Assembly (NCBI GenBank): GCA_004352715.1
Contig: SCFE01000042.1
Coordinates: 321,069-385,068 of the forward strand
DNA length: 64,000 nt
Reading direction: 5' to 3'
From: Hofstenia miamia
Taxonomy: Eukaryota > Xenacoelomorpha > Acoela
Numbering within the stretch: position 1 is the stretch's first letter; every line of letters begins with the position of its first letter. Below are positions 36,060 through 46,229 of the stretch, piece after piece. The position numbers and the translations under genes are program-made. The notes beneath the pieces are model-generated. The model did not search any database. It had not been told where the DNA came from and saw nothing but the letters and a program-made list of their open reading frames with translations.

Positions 36060-36720
36060 GATTGCAATACCCTAATATTATAAGAGAGATACCATAAGAA
36101 GAATTCATGAGGGAGGACATTGGGGATTATACAAACAGAAATGACTTTTAATTCGAAATATATTACAATTGGAGTAAGAAGAGTAATGGAGGATGTTATA
36201 AATAAATGCACTATATATCTGTCTGAATAATAAACAACACTTCCTAACACAAAGAGCACCATTGGAAATAATAACAGCAATGAGACCAAATGAAATTGTG
36301 CATATAGATTTAGAAATGTTATTGAGAGACAACAAGGGATATCAATATCTACTAGTGATGGTGGACAACTTCACAAGATACACCAAGATGAAAAATACAA
36401 CCACCAACAAAACAGCAAACATCATATATAAAAGTGGATATTAAAAATAGGTCCAATGGAAATGATAATTACAGACCTCAATTCAAGAGTGCATTGTTCC
36501 AAGAACTTACCAAATTGCTCAAGATTGGGAGTGAAAGGAAAGATTGAACTGAACCTTGATAAAACTAATAAGAGTAGCCACATCTAGGATAGCCAGAAGC
36601 AAATGGAGAGAAGTCATACAAATGGTTGAATATTTTTACAACACTTCAGTGCATTCAACTATGAAAGTAACCCAGTTTAAAGTGATGTATGGAAGGGAGT
36701 GGCAACACTGTTATTGATGC
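36060..36720 (+). pseudogene. Gypsy integrase
   Basis: The zinc-binding part is seen as IHEGGHWG near 36098 and KCTIY near 36203, where the second Cys of C-x2-C is Tyr. The core has IVHIDLEMLLRDNKGYQYLL at about 36296 (first Asp), MIITDLNSRV at about 36460 (second Asp, normally TDxG) and ANGERSHKWL at about 36600 (the Glu). Several stops and frame changes separate them. Confidence 0.75.
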
Positions 36721-37085
36721 AGTTCTCAAATTACTCACAAATGATGGACAATAATTTCCTAAAACAGCTCAATCAGCAGATAATGGCAATCAATGAGATG
36801 ATGTGTCACAACATAAAGAAGTCAGTGACGAGACAACAGTGTAATTACAATAAAAAAAATTATGGGCACACACACACAAGGTAGGCGATAAAGTCTATGC
36901 ATTTACACCTATTACAGTGAATGACATAATTCAGGTATGAACATTAAAAACTATATGGTCAGGGCCATATAAAATTTAAAAAAGTATTAAATACTAACAA
37001 GTATGTATTAAATAATGAGAGAGAGGGACTGAGAGAACATTAGCCAGAAGGAGGAGTGAAAAGAACTACCTAGTAGTGGTCACCA

Positions 37086-37288
37086 CCAACTAAAGGGCAT
37101 GGTGACCAATGGTAGCAGAGCTGCCATGATGCTTATTAGTCCTCACAGCCAACTAAAGGGCACAAAAATGAATGGTGATAAAACTAACATACTGAGTAGT
37201 CCACACTGCCAACTAAAGGGCAAGTGGACAAAAAGTAATCAAAGTCCCAACTTTCCTTCAAGTACTCCACACTGCCAACTAAAGGGCA
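37086..37288 (+). repeat. CCAACTAAAGGGCA repeats, spacing a multiple of three
   Basis: CCAACTAAAGGGCA occurs at 37086, 37149, 37209 and 37275, i.e. at spacings of 63, 60 and 66 bases. All are multiples of three, and the last three are preceded by CACA or CACTG. Read in frame they give SPH-S/C-QLKG repeats. They lie between integrase and the downstream unknown reading region of the Gypsy element. Confidence 0.75.
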
Positions 37289-37403
37289 AGTTTAGGAACT
37301 AGTATCCAGGGGAAGGTGTAAGCAGTGGAAGAACTGTAGTAATACAAAAGCAACTAAAGGCTGATGGTACTACAGAATCCACAGCTGGTCAAATGCTAAT
37401 GGA

Positions 37404-40069
37404 ATGTCTGGAATGAAGCTGACCAAAAGGGACCAACTGGAATCTATTAGCAGTGGTTCAGAAATAGAGTACAGAGTGAGCACCAGTGCAAGAAGACCTC
37501 TTATATTCAATCAGGATGTGCTACATGCCCCCTCAGAAAGTATGAAAATGATGTTGGAAAGCACTATGTGCTCAGCAGAATGTAATAAAAGGATTTCAAC
37601 AATAGATGGAGAGAAATTACACCCCTATTTCATTCTGAAAATAAAGGAGGGCAAAACAATGATATCCCAATTAATCAAACTGGATTTACAATTAGATTAC
37701 TGGGGAACAGTCTATTGATTAATGGTAGGGCTATGGATCACAATAGAATTGTATCAGCAAGCTGAAACAATCAAATTAACTACAACAGCAGAAAACATTG
37801 GAAAAATTACACAACAGCACATCAAATGCAGCATTAACCAGAGACAAGAGCATTTGTGGGAGATTCAAGAAACATAGAAAAACATGAAAGTAACTAAAAT
37901 GACGGACAAGAAATGGCTGAAAATTCATGTAGAGGCACTGTCAAAGAGATATCACAAATCAGTAGAAATAGTGCTACAGGAACTTAATAGGGCATATGAG
38001 TTGAATACAAAGAAGAACTTTAAGACATACATATTTGATGAAATCAACACACCAGAAATTAGATACTGAACAACAATATGGATACTGGCAATCTACCAAA
38101 CACAAGATGAAAGCATAAAACTACCACTGTAGAGGAAAACACAAATGAAGCTAATAAACAAAAACTTATGAAATCACATTCTCACCATTCAACATTGCCA
38201 CAAAAAATTGGATGCTAAAAGGAAATATAGAAAAATTTGTGTCACCAGATAAACAAGAGAAACCAGTGCAGACAGAACAGAAAAACATTCTGAGAATCAT
38301 CACAGAAAAATATCTGATGTGCAAGATAATAATAGTCATAATTGGCAATGAAACAGGGATCTCCTGAATGAACTGTCTTTATTTGATCATGTGACATGAA
38401 AGTACATATGGGGTGCAACATCTGACACTAAACTATGACAAATGGAGGAACAACCAGGGATAACCACCAAACAACTAATCAAATGTAAACTAGCAAATAC
38501 AGCTGAAATAGTGGAAGCAATAAGAAATAAAAATATTAGAGAAATCACTACTGCAGAGACAAATTGATTCACTAAGGAAAATCCTAGATGCTCATTCTTA
38601 AAAATAATAAAAATGGCAGAAGAGATGTCAAAAGAAGGAATAGTTAAACCAGTAGAGATATTGGAAATATCTACAAAAACTCAAGCAGAAATGAAATTAG
38701 AAGACAAACTACTCATATCTACTAGTGTAATTCTCTCACCAAAAACACAAGAGTGCATGACAGAATAAACATGGAAAAATGGGGAAACATAAGTCCTGCA
38801 AGCACAATCGCATGGGTCATTGCAGAAGATGAAATATATTTAGTAGAGATAAAAATCAGACAAGAAGAAACTGAAATAGTGGCACAACAATGAACTTAAT
38901 GTTCACTGAAGCATTCATAAAAACAGAACTGGCCAAGATATTAAAGTCATACAATCCATTGGCAGTAGATTCAGTGTACATTACTTCAAGAATAGAGATC
39001 AAACCAAATACAATGATAAAATTGAGCAAAACAGGATTTACACTGAGATTATGGGAAAAATTGCAGGATGCTAAAATAAATTATTTGGCAACAATTGGAA
39101 TGGCAACAACGCTGATAACATCAGGAGATTATCAAACAATTGAACCCCAGATAGAGACAAAAATCCTAAAATGTACTCCACCAAAAACAGTCTTAATACC
39201 TATGATATTACCTAGATGGAGACTACCAAAGGATAGAAGAAGGCTAAAGGATTCTTACAGAAATTCAAGACTTACAGTACACAAATATGAGAGAGAAGGT
39301 GAAAAAGTTAGTAGACTCAGACACATACAGGAAAACAAAAAAATAATCATTCAAGAAGACAACAATGAATGAATATATGTAGAGGGAACCATAACCCCAT
39401 ATGAATTTACACCGACAGTGAACCCATACACATCCAGTTACAAGAACTATGAAACAAGATAGAAAAAAGATCATTAAAGACAATTATGCTATTCTCAGGA
39501 GTAAATGACATCATAGGGATGGATATATGGGACAAAGAATACCAATAATTTGATTTATCAAAGTGAGTTGAAATAATTACAATTATTAGAATGAACAAAT
39601 ATAATCCTGAAGAAGTAATGGAAGAAGAGTTCATAAACAACATTAGTTTCTTTTACAAAGATGTAGAAAATATGAAAAGTCTTCTCAGTGTATTCAAATT
39701 CTTGCATCCAGAAAGAGAATTGAAGGAGGAACTTGCTCATACAAGTAGGGCAAACACCTTAATAACATTAATGATCAGCTTAAAAGGATTGAAATTATAC
39801 AAAACATTTTACCCAATATTAAAATAAAAGTTAAATGAATTAAGACAAATAATGTTGATTACCGAGTCACTACAAACTATGAAAATAATCAAATATGCGG
39901 ATATTATCACAACTGAGAAAGAAACTGTTCTTAAGCTCACTAAACAGCCAGAGGTTGCAGCAATAACATGGGAAGAACTGCAAGCAGAAACACTCATTAA
40001 AAAAGCCAACATGCTGGTATATGGAGAGCAAGTCGTCCTAAAATCAATGCAAGCTGAGGGGGGCATGTA
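37404..40069 (+). pseudogene. Unidentified post-integrase reading region of the Gypsy element
   Basis: About 2.7 kb of plus-strand coding-like sequence between integrase and the 3' LTR. It is broken into pieces at 37404-37718, 37884-38069, about 38615-38768, 38890-39372 and 39591-40069. The longest piece (160 codons) starts MNLMFTEAFIKTELAKILKS and is charged, with a basic C-terminus. The final piece ends with a stop inside the first bases of the LTR, as Gypsy 3' genes often do. I see no signal peptide, transmembrane segment, furin-type site or fusion peptide, so it does not look like an envelope gene. No homology could be recognised. That this whole stretch was once one ORF is an inference. 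Confidence 0.5.
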
Positions 40070-41290
40070 GCATAATCCAATAAAGAAAAAACAACAAAGA
40101 AAAAAGAAAAGTAACCAAGATCAAATTACAATTTAAAACTTATTTATATTACTTTGTACTTTAATAGATTAGCATCAAGTCATGCTATTTGAAAATTTTG
40201 TAATGCAAGTATTTGCCACTTAAACTTTTGACAAATGACATGTGGACAATTAGCTCCATGTTGATTTCAGATAGCCGCCATTTTCAAGCAGAACTGTTCT
40301 ACATAGAAGGCAGAATAATTTGATATAAATATGTACTATGAGAAACAGTCAGTTGATGGAAAATAAACTCATTAGTAGTTTACTTATCTTTATTTTGGTT
40401 TGATTAATCATTAGATAAATGTGCAGCTAAGCATTTCACACTTGTAATGATTGATAGGCTGTTGGGAGGGGAAATTAGTTTAGTGCCTTGATCAACCACA
40501 TGCATTTAGGTTATGGATAGGAATAGGAGTTTTTTATATCATGCTTAGCTGGCTACCAATCTTGTGTTGTCTCATATAGTAACAAAATCGTGATAAGGCT
40601 AGACTAGGCAACCCCTAGGGGGGTTATTACTCTTTTATTATTTTATATTACATATTTAGTAACAACTAGGAGGATAATGATGATGGTTTTTTTCTTATTA
40701 TTATTGTATTGTTGTTTATATTTTATATTATAGTTGTAGGGGAAGCTGCTTTTTTATTTAATAGGTTTTATTTTTTTTTTTTGTTGCAGCTATTGTCTTC
40801 CTTGGTTAATTACATGATATTTTATATATATAGTAGGAGAAACTGTTTTTTTTTTTTTTTTTTTGTGTAGTAGCTACTAGCTTCTCTGCATTGTATCCTA
40901 ATTATTATATTAGAATACAAAGCAGCCTTCAGCATAAGTTAGGACGAAGTGTGGTTTTTATTATTTATCACTAATTAGTTGTGGTACTAAAAATAATAAC
41001 ATTTGTTGATGATGAGGATGAGCTGTGGTGGTAGGAGTCTACTCCGCGGCGTGGCGGGCGTCTCGTTGATCATCAGCTACTGCATCAAGTAGTGGATCAT
41101 CACCTACTGTATCCCTTATCATTTCTTCTAATAAGCAGTAATGATTAGTTGTACTCGTAGTGTGTTTTAAATTGTATGTTCGGCGTAAAAAAGTTCAACA
41201 TAAGACAACATTTCTATCAGTAATACGTTATTCCGCTCTGCTGAATCTTCTGCTATTGATGATTGCTTCTTCTGATGTTGTGGATGTCTG
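40055..41290 (+). repeat. Polypurine tract and 3' LTR of the Gypsy element
   Basis: CTGAGGGGGGCA at about 40054-40065 is a polypurine tract directly before TGTAGCATAATCC, a TG start for the LTR at 40066. From about 40483 the LTR matches the truncated copy at 16647-17496. If the LTR runs to about 41290 it is some 1.2 kb long, with a long U5. The exact 3' edge and target duplication could not be fixed because the copies are diverged. Confidence 0.7.
40324..40353 (+). promoter_or_regulatory. LTR promoter: TATA box and TCAGT initiator
   Basis: TATAAAT at 40324-40330 is followed by TCAGT at 40349-40353, placing the initiator A 27 bases from the first T of the TATA box. AATAAA follows at about 40365, as expected if R is short. 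This would define U3 as 40066-40350. Confidence 0.6.
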
Positions 41291-41504
41291 CCGCCGTAAG
41301 AAGTTTTAAGTAGGCTGTTAGAAGAATCTTCTTCCTGGTTAGCAAATTATTATCTTCTAATTATTCAAAGTATTTCTGTTATTATAATAAGACGAACTAC
41401 TAGGGCGTGATGTGAAAGAAGAAATAAGTTGCTATAAAGTTCATCAAGAAGATTATTAAAAAGTTGTTATGACTACTATTATAAAGATTTCTTCAATTAT
41501 TAAA

Positions 41505-41735
41505 GGAAGATGTTGGATGATTATCAAACGAAAAAAACGATTTAAAAATGTGTAATTCGTGAAATAGATTTTGCTTTCAATTCTGAATTTGTTTTTAATA
41601 ATATTTGTTTAATATTTTTCTATAATTTTGTTTAATATTTTTCTATAATTGTATTCAAACCAATTTAATTTATCAGCCCTCCATTTTTCTTTATACAAAG
41701 CAACTGGCATGGCCGTGTACATTTAGAAGGCCCTG
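41505..41735 (+). mobile_element. P-like element, 3' terminal fragment
   Basis: Matches 22415-22643 including TGTGTAATTCGTGAAATAGA, the CAGCCCTCCATTTTTCTTTA stretch and the terminal GGCCGTGTACATTTAGAAGG then CCCTG at 41735. Compared with the other copy it has an internal loss of about 40 bases near its start and a small tandem duplication (TTTAATATTTTTCTATAATT twice). Only the 3' tip is left. Confidence 0.75.
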
Positions 41736-42489
41736 GTCTGCTTCAGGCCTGTGGCCCTGTATGACACGTTTACTGTATTAAGTTAACAATAGACTTTGAA
41801 TTTGAACAGAATTGAATTAGCATTGTTACGGATATGCACGTATTAATCTATAAATTATGAAAATTGTCTAATCAAATTCATAATGTAGTGCTTATGTGCC
41901 TCTATGAAGCAAAAGACACTATCAGTGACGTAAAAGAAAAATTATCGGGGCCAGGCTTGGGACGAATAATTGGTATTTTGAAATGGGCTGGGCTTGGGCC
42001 TCAGCTGTATTTGGCCGGCTTTAGGCTTAAAAAATTGGCCCAATTTCAACTCTGAAGTACACAATCACGGAAGGAATCAAGCCACCACACTATTAAACAT
42101 ATAATCTTTTAACCATATTCAACATGGCCATCATGTTTTTTAATGACGTTATCAAATCTAAAAGTTTGAAGAATTTTTAAATATATTAATATTGATTTTG
42201 ATGATTGGAAATATATTAATTTATCAGAATGCATTTCTAAGTTATCGAATAAAAATTCTTTCTTACTTCACTTATTTTTTTCTAAATAATTGTGAGTTTC
42301 GCAAACTAGGACTCCTCTGTACCCCTCATTGAATAACAACAGCCTAAGTTAACTGCGCTGTTATTTAGAAAAATGGCTATGAACTTTAGTAATTATCAAC
42401 AAGTGTAATCAAGAAAGTTCCATAACTTCTTTCGGCATACTTAAAAGTGTAATAGTGGAGAAGGGTGAGGAAATCGGCAGCCCTTGGCC

Positions 42490-43077
42490 TGCAATTGAAA
42501 TACTACTGGATCCGGTCAGGTAAATCCATCTAGCTAAAACCGGTTAAACTGATCGATCCGTTAAAGCCGGTCAATTTACAGGATCCGGTTAATCAGGTTA
42601 AAATCCGGTTAAATAATTCCATTTTTGCTTTTAGAAATTTATTGATTACAATGATTGCATGTGGTACAAAACAATAGAAATTGTGACATTCTAGTTCTTA
42701 TCTACATATTGTCATTCAAATTATGGAATTGCAATAATGCATGCCCTATTTGAAAAAAATTTATCAAATTTAAAAGAAAATGAAGCATCAACTCTTACAT
42801 GATTGAATTCGGATTGTTGTTGTTAGACTTTATGGTTATTTCAATTAAATAAAATCATTTATAAAGATCTAAATTTCTCATGCTATTTAATTTTGTAGCT
42901 ACATACATTTCTTTCATTAAAATTTTGATAGAGTTTGCGTTCATATTCATCAAGGTTTACTTCATAAAAATTTTATGCTAAAATCTTAGAAGGTATGTTA
43001 TCGGTTTGGTAATTGCATATTTTTCTTTTTAATTTGAATATGATGTTTAAAGATCCGTTTAAATTAAGAAGAAATCC

Positions 43078-43078
<1 letters not shown>
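42490..43078. repeat. CCGGTTAAA/GATCCG word cluster
   Basis: GGATCCGGT, ACCGGTTAAA, GATCCGTTAAA, GATCCGGTTAAT and ATCCGGTTAAATA words are packed at about 42508-42616, and again GATCCGTTTAAA ... ATCCGGT at 43053-43080. The two word clusters about 450 bp apart could be the two subterminal regions of a small hAT-like non-autonomous element. No clean inverted tips were found. Confidence 0.4.

Positions 43079-43141
<63 letters not shown>
43079..43141. repeat. (TA)n array, about 62 bp
   Basis: Uninterrupted TA repeat, fully assembled, directly after the CCGGT cluster. Confidence 0.9.
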
Positions 43142-43145
<4 letters not shown>

Positions 43146-45322
43146 TGAATTTTGTGCTTTTCTATCATATCCATCAGACTACAAATTGATTAATAACAAC
43201 AATTATTTCTAATTTAATTAAACTAATTTCGTTGTTGGCTAAAATTCAAAAAAATATTAACAAACTATTGAAGATCTCTTCATATTCAGAAAAACTTCAA
43301 TAAGCTCTCTATAGGACTAATGCGCATAAAAAGCATCTTGACTTATAAATTATCATTCTGTTCCGCAGCAGCATTCCCTTCGTAATGCACTTGGACAACA
43401 TTGCATTTTCAGGATATACTATTTTGCCTTTCACATTTGTTTACAAAATTTAGAGAAGAACTGTTCAGTTTTAAAGAGTAGTAAACATATTTTGAACTCG
43501 ATTAGCCCAAGAATGAGAAAAGCAATGCAGTTTTTTATATTGAATAACAATGTAATAACAGTCAGTCAATAATAATCCAGCTCAGAATACCAAAAAAATT
43601 CAGTTATAAGGATACAGAGCGCCAAAACCAAATATTTTTTAGAAAACAAGTAATTTTCGTCAAGAATTATAATTGTTAATGGCTGAAAGAAAACTTATTT
43701 AACGTTTTAAGTTTCAATAACAAAAATGATGCAGTGATACTGTAAATAAATAATCAAAATCAGACAGACTTATATATTCTATTGCAATCACGCTAGACGC
43801 ATGTATTAAGATAGGTAGTAAAATGGAATTTGCAGCACCACCTTTTGAAATAATTTAGAAAATTTGAAACTCAAATTTCGTGTAATGAAGTATATGATAA
43901 TAATGCAAAATTTTTCAGCTGTATATAATCAATTAATCCAAGTGCCAATCAAATGTTAACCAAACTACTACAATTTATTCTATATATTTTGGCAACAATT
44001 AATTTTCATACGCAAAATTCAAATTAACATATATAGTATAATTTACATATTCTCTATCTCTGTTGGCATTAATTTTTACCGATTATGCCATAATTACGAC
44101 AACACCATTACTAGCTTTTGTGGTACTTTTGTAAAACTGGATTAACTTTTAATGAATTTCTCTCCTGAAACTGACTAATACTTTCAAAATTTACTTTTAT
44201 ATAATGATGACTTAATTTTGACGTTCATGATCAAGTCTTCCAAATTAACTGACTATTTTTAGGGCTTTCAACATGACGATATTGCCATAGTTTTCAATAT
44301 TTTACTGCGTGTAGTCTTGATATAATCAAATAAGTTGATTTTTGTTCTAGAGTGTTTGTGAGATGTGCCATTAGTAAAGTAAAATTTTCTTAGACAGAAG
44401 GCATGGACTATTATGTGCATTCTTGCAAATATTTCTAATTAAATTAGCTTTTATAAAAATATATCCCAAACTGTTTTGAAAAGTGATATAAAGTATAAGA
44501 ACTCTCTTCCCTTAGCTTGCGAAAAGTGTGAGCATAAGTTTTAGCCTCTTTAAAAGTTCGGATATACACCTAGAACAGTTTTCAAAGCGCTCTGTGAGTT
44601 CCAGTTTGCCCTGAACTTAAATGGCATAGAATATTGAAGTGACATCGTTTTTGTCAAACAAACGATGTTGACACAAATTGTTCCATGCACACCTAAGCAC
44701 ACAAAAAAGGGTCGCAAATATATCTATGAAGGAGCTGACGCCTTCCATTTGACATCAGGTGCCGAAGCGTTTGGCCAATACTACCAACATTTTTAGTTAT
44801 TCTGATGTAAGAAAAAGTATGATAGAAATCTCAAATAAATTCAATATTCAAGAAGATTTACTGAAAATTGTAGTTAACTTTGGCATACTTATCCTGTAAA
44901 CGGAAATTTACGATCCCTTATGATTCATTGTATTTTAAAAGAATTCTGATTGAAGGAAATGTATTTGAACTTAAAAGAATCCAAAGACATTTGCAAGCAA
45001 CATTACAGAATAAAATGAAAAACTTACCGTTTAGACCCAACTGATATTTAGTTAATCTGATAATTTCTTCGTAAATAAAGATAAAATCATAAGGGAAAAC
45101 TTATCATGTAAATGGGACTTTACGGGCTATATCATAAAATAACGTAATAATTATGCGGCCAGCCGCGTCTTTCGAAACAGTCACGTGATATAACAGAGCC
45201 GCCTAAGCCACTGATTAACAACGTCAATCATTACGATGTGGCGGCGTAATACGAACATCAATCAAAATGCGTTAAAGTAACAATCGCTGTAACCTAATTA
45301 ACAAAATGAATTGAGCAAAGCG
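43142..45322. other. Upstream region of the zinc-finger gene
   Basis: No coding sequence seen. The last 190 bases (about 45130-45300) are less AT-rich and hold GCGGCCAGCCGC, a CACGTG E-box at about 45183 (CAGTCACGTGATATAAC) and GTGGCGGCG, so this stretch could be proximal regulatory DNA of the downstream gene. Confidence 0.45.
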
Positions 45323-45356
45323 TATATAAGCTTCTGCAAAAAAATTGGTTTCAGTT
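45323..45356 (+). promoter_or_regulatory. TATA box and TCAGT initiator of the zinc-finger gene
   Basis: TATATAAG at 45323-45330 and TCAGTT at 45351-45356; the initiator A is 30 bases from the first T. The start codon at 45372 lies only about 19 bases downstream of the predicted start site, giving a very short 5' UTR. The spacing is canonical for a focused TATA/Inr promoter. Confidence 0.7.
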
Positions 45357-45371
45357 TAGTCTTTTGCAGCA

Positions 45372-46229
45372 ATGACATCGTACACTTGCAAACCCAAGCC
45401 AACATTCTGTGCTCCTTGCAGCAACGAGTGCGTACATTATTACCAAGTACAGGGCTATCCCAAGGGTCAATATCAGCAGCAGAATCCATGTAATTCAGGA
45501 TATGATAATAGTTCGATGTATTGTGCTGATCCAAATTCCAATCAAATAAGTTGCAACTCTTTCGATAGTTTTCAACAACCGACGATGCTGACCAACAGTA
45601 TTCCAAACGCTATCGCATTTCTCTGTTCTTGGAAGATTGCAATTGGAGGAATATGTGGAGAAACTGATTGACATCAACGAGATTGTTAGCCACTTAGCGA
45701 CTCATGTAAATCGGCATTTTGCTTTAACTGCCAAATACGTTTGTCTATGGGAAGGATGCCCACGTAATTGTCACCCTTTTCAGGCGAGGTATAAGCTGAT
45801 AAGTCACTTACGAATTCACTCCGGGGAGAAGCCGTTTCCTTGCTCACATCATGGATTTGTAGGACTTTTGCCAATCTTGAAAACCTAAAGATACACAAAA
45901 GAACACATTCTGGTAAGATATCTTAGTATACATATATTATAGATATACATGCAATTCTTTTTTCATTACTCAAAGCAGTGACATATATATAATTTTCCAT
46001 TCGTATATTATATTCTAAAATTTTGTTTTAGTTGAAAAACCCTTTTGCTGCATTTTTTAAAAATTGTGAGCGAAGATTCTCAGGCAGTTCAGATAGCAAG
46101 AAACACATGGTGGTTCACTCGGATACGAAAAAACATATATGTCGAAACACACATTGTAATACACGCTATACACACACCTCTGCACTCAGAAAACATATTC
46201 TTCGCGACCATCGACCACAATCGTCCTAA
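45372..46229 (+). CDS. C2H2 zinc-finger gene of the GLI/ZIC/GLIS superfamily
   Basis: Two exons: 45372-45912 and 46032-46229, with consensus borders (CTG|GTAAG; TTTTAG|TTG). The N-terminal ~85 residues are Cys, Gln and Asn rich. Then five tandem C2H2 fingers in GLI/ZIC/GLIS order. Finger 1 starts CSW near 45624 and its histidine side reads EIVSHLATHVNRH. Finger 2: VCLWEGCPRNCHPFQARYKL then HLRIHSGEKPFPC. Finger 3: CRTFANLENLKIHKRTHS. Finger 4: CERRFSGSSDSKKHMVVHSD. Finger 5: ICRNTHCNTRYTHTSALRKH. CPRxxxPFxARYKLxxHxRxHSGEKP and the SxxSDxxKHxxxHxDxK linker are diagnostic of this superfamily of DNA-binding transcription factors. As assembled, the frame is broken in finger 1 (about 45633-45650), finger 3 (about 45851) and finger 4 (T run at about 46053-46058). 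All breaks are one-base and leave finger residues intact in the next frame. GLIS versus ZIC is unresolved. Confidence 0.8.

Larger units (their letters stand above)
31430..41290 (+). mobile_element. Ty3/Gypsy LTR retrotransposon, near full length, inactive
   Basis: In order: 3' part of a 5' LTR (from about 31432), decayed primer site (about 31703), leader, gag-like region, zinc knuckle, protease, reverse transcriptase, RNase H, integrase, a tandem-repeat region, a further reading region of unknown function, a polypurine tract at about 40056-40064 and a 3' LTR from 40066. The 5' LTR lacks its first part, so the copy is 5'-truncated. Stops and frameshifts interrupt every domain. CpG looks scarce across the body compared with the hAT element at 48506, which fits an old copy. 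The outer limit on the right (about 41290) is estimated from homology with the LTR end at 17496. Confidence 0.8.
14677..42054. mobile_element. Outer shell of an old hAT-type element, filled by later insertions
   Basis: The left end at 14677 begins CAGAGTTGGAATTGGG; the right end finishes at 42054 with the inverted counterpart CCCAATTTCAACTCTG. The 8 bases before the left end (14669-14676) and after the right end (42055-42062) are identical: AAGTACAC. Eight-base target duplications are the signature of hAT (and P) insertion. Both ends carry GGGCTTGG and GGGCC subterminal words. I infer that one hAT-type element inserted here and was later filled by Gypsy, P and other elements. Chance identity of 8 bases is about 1 in 65,000 per pair tested. 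No transposase of this element is seen inside. Confidence 0.6.

Noticed and set aside
37086-37288. CRISPR-like array
   Set aside because: The 14-base repeats are too short, only four in number, and in-frame within a retrotransposon of a eukaryote.
37404-40069. Envelope gene making the Gypsy element a retrovirus-like element
   Set aside because: No signal peptide, transmembrane segment or cleavage site can be seen in any piece.
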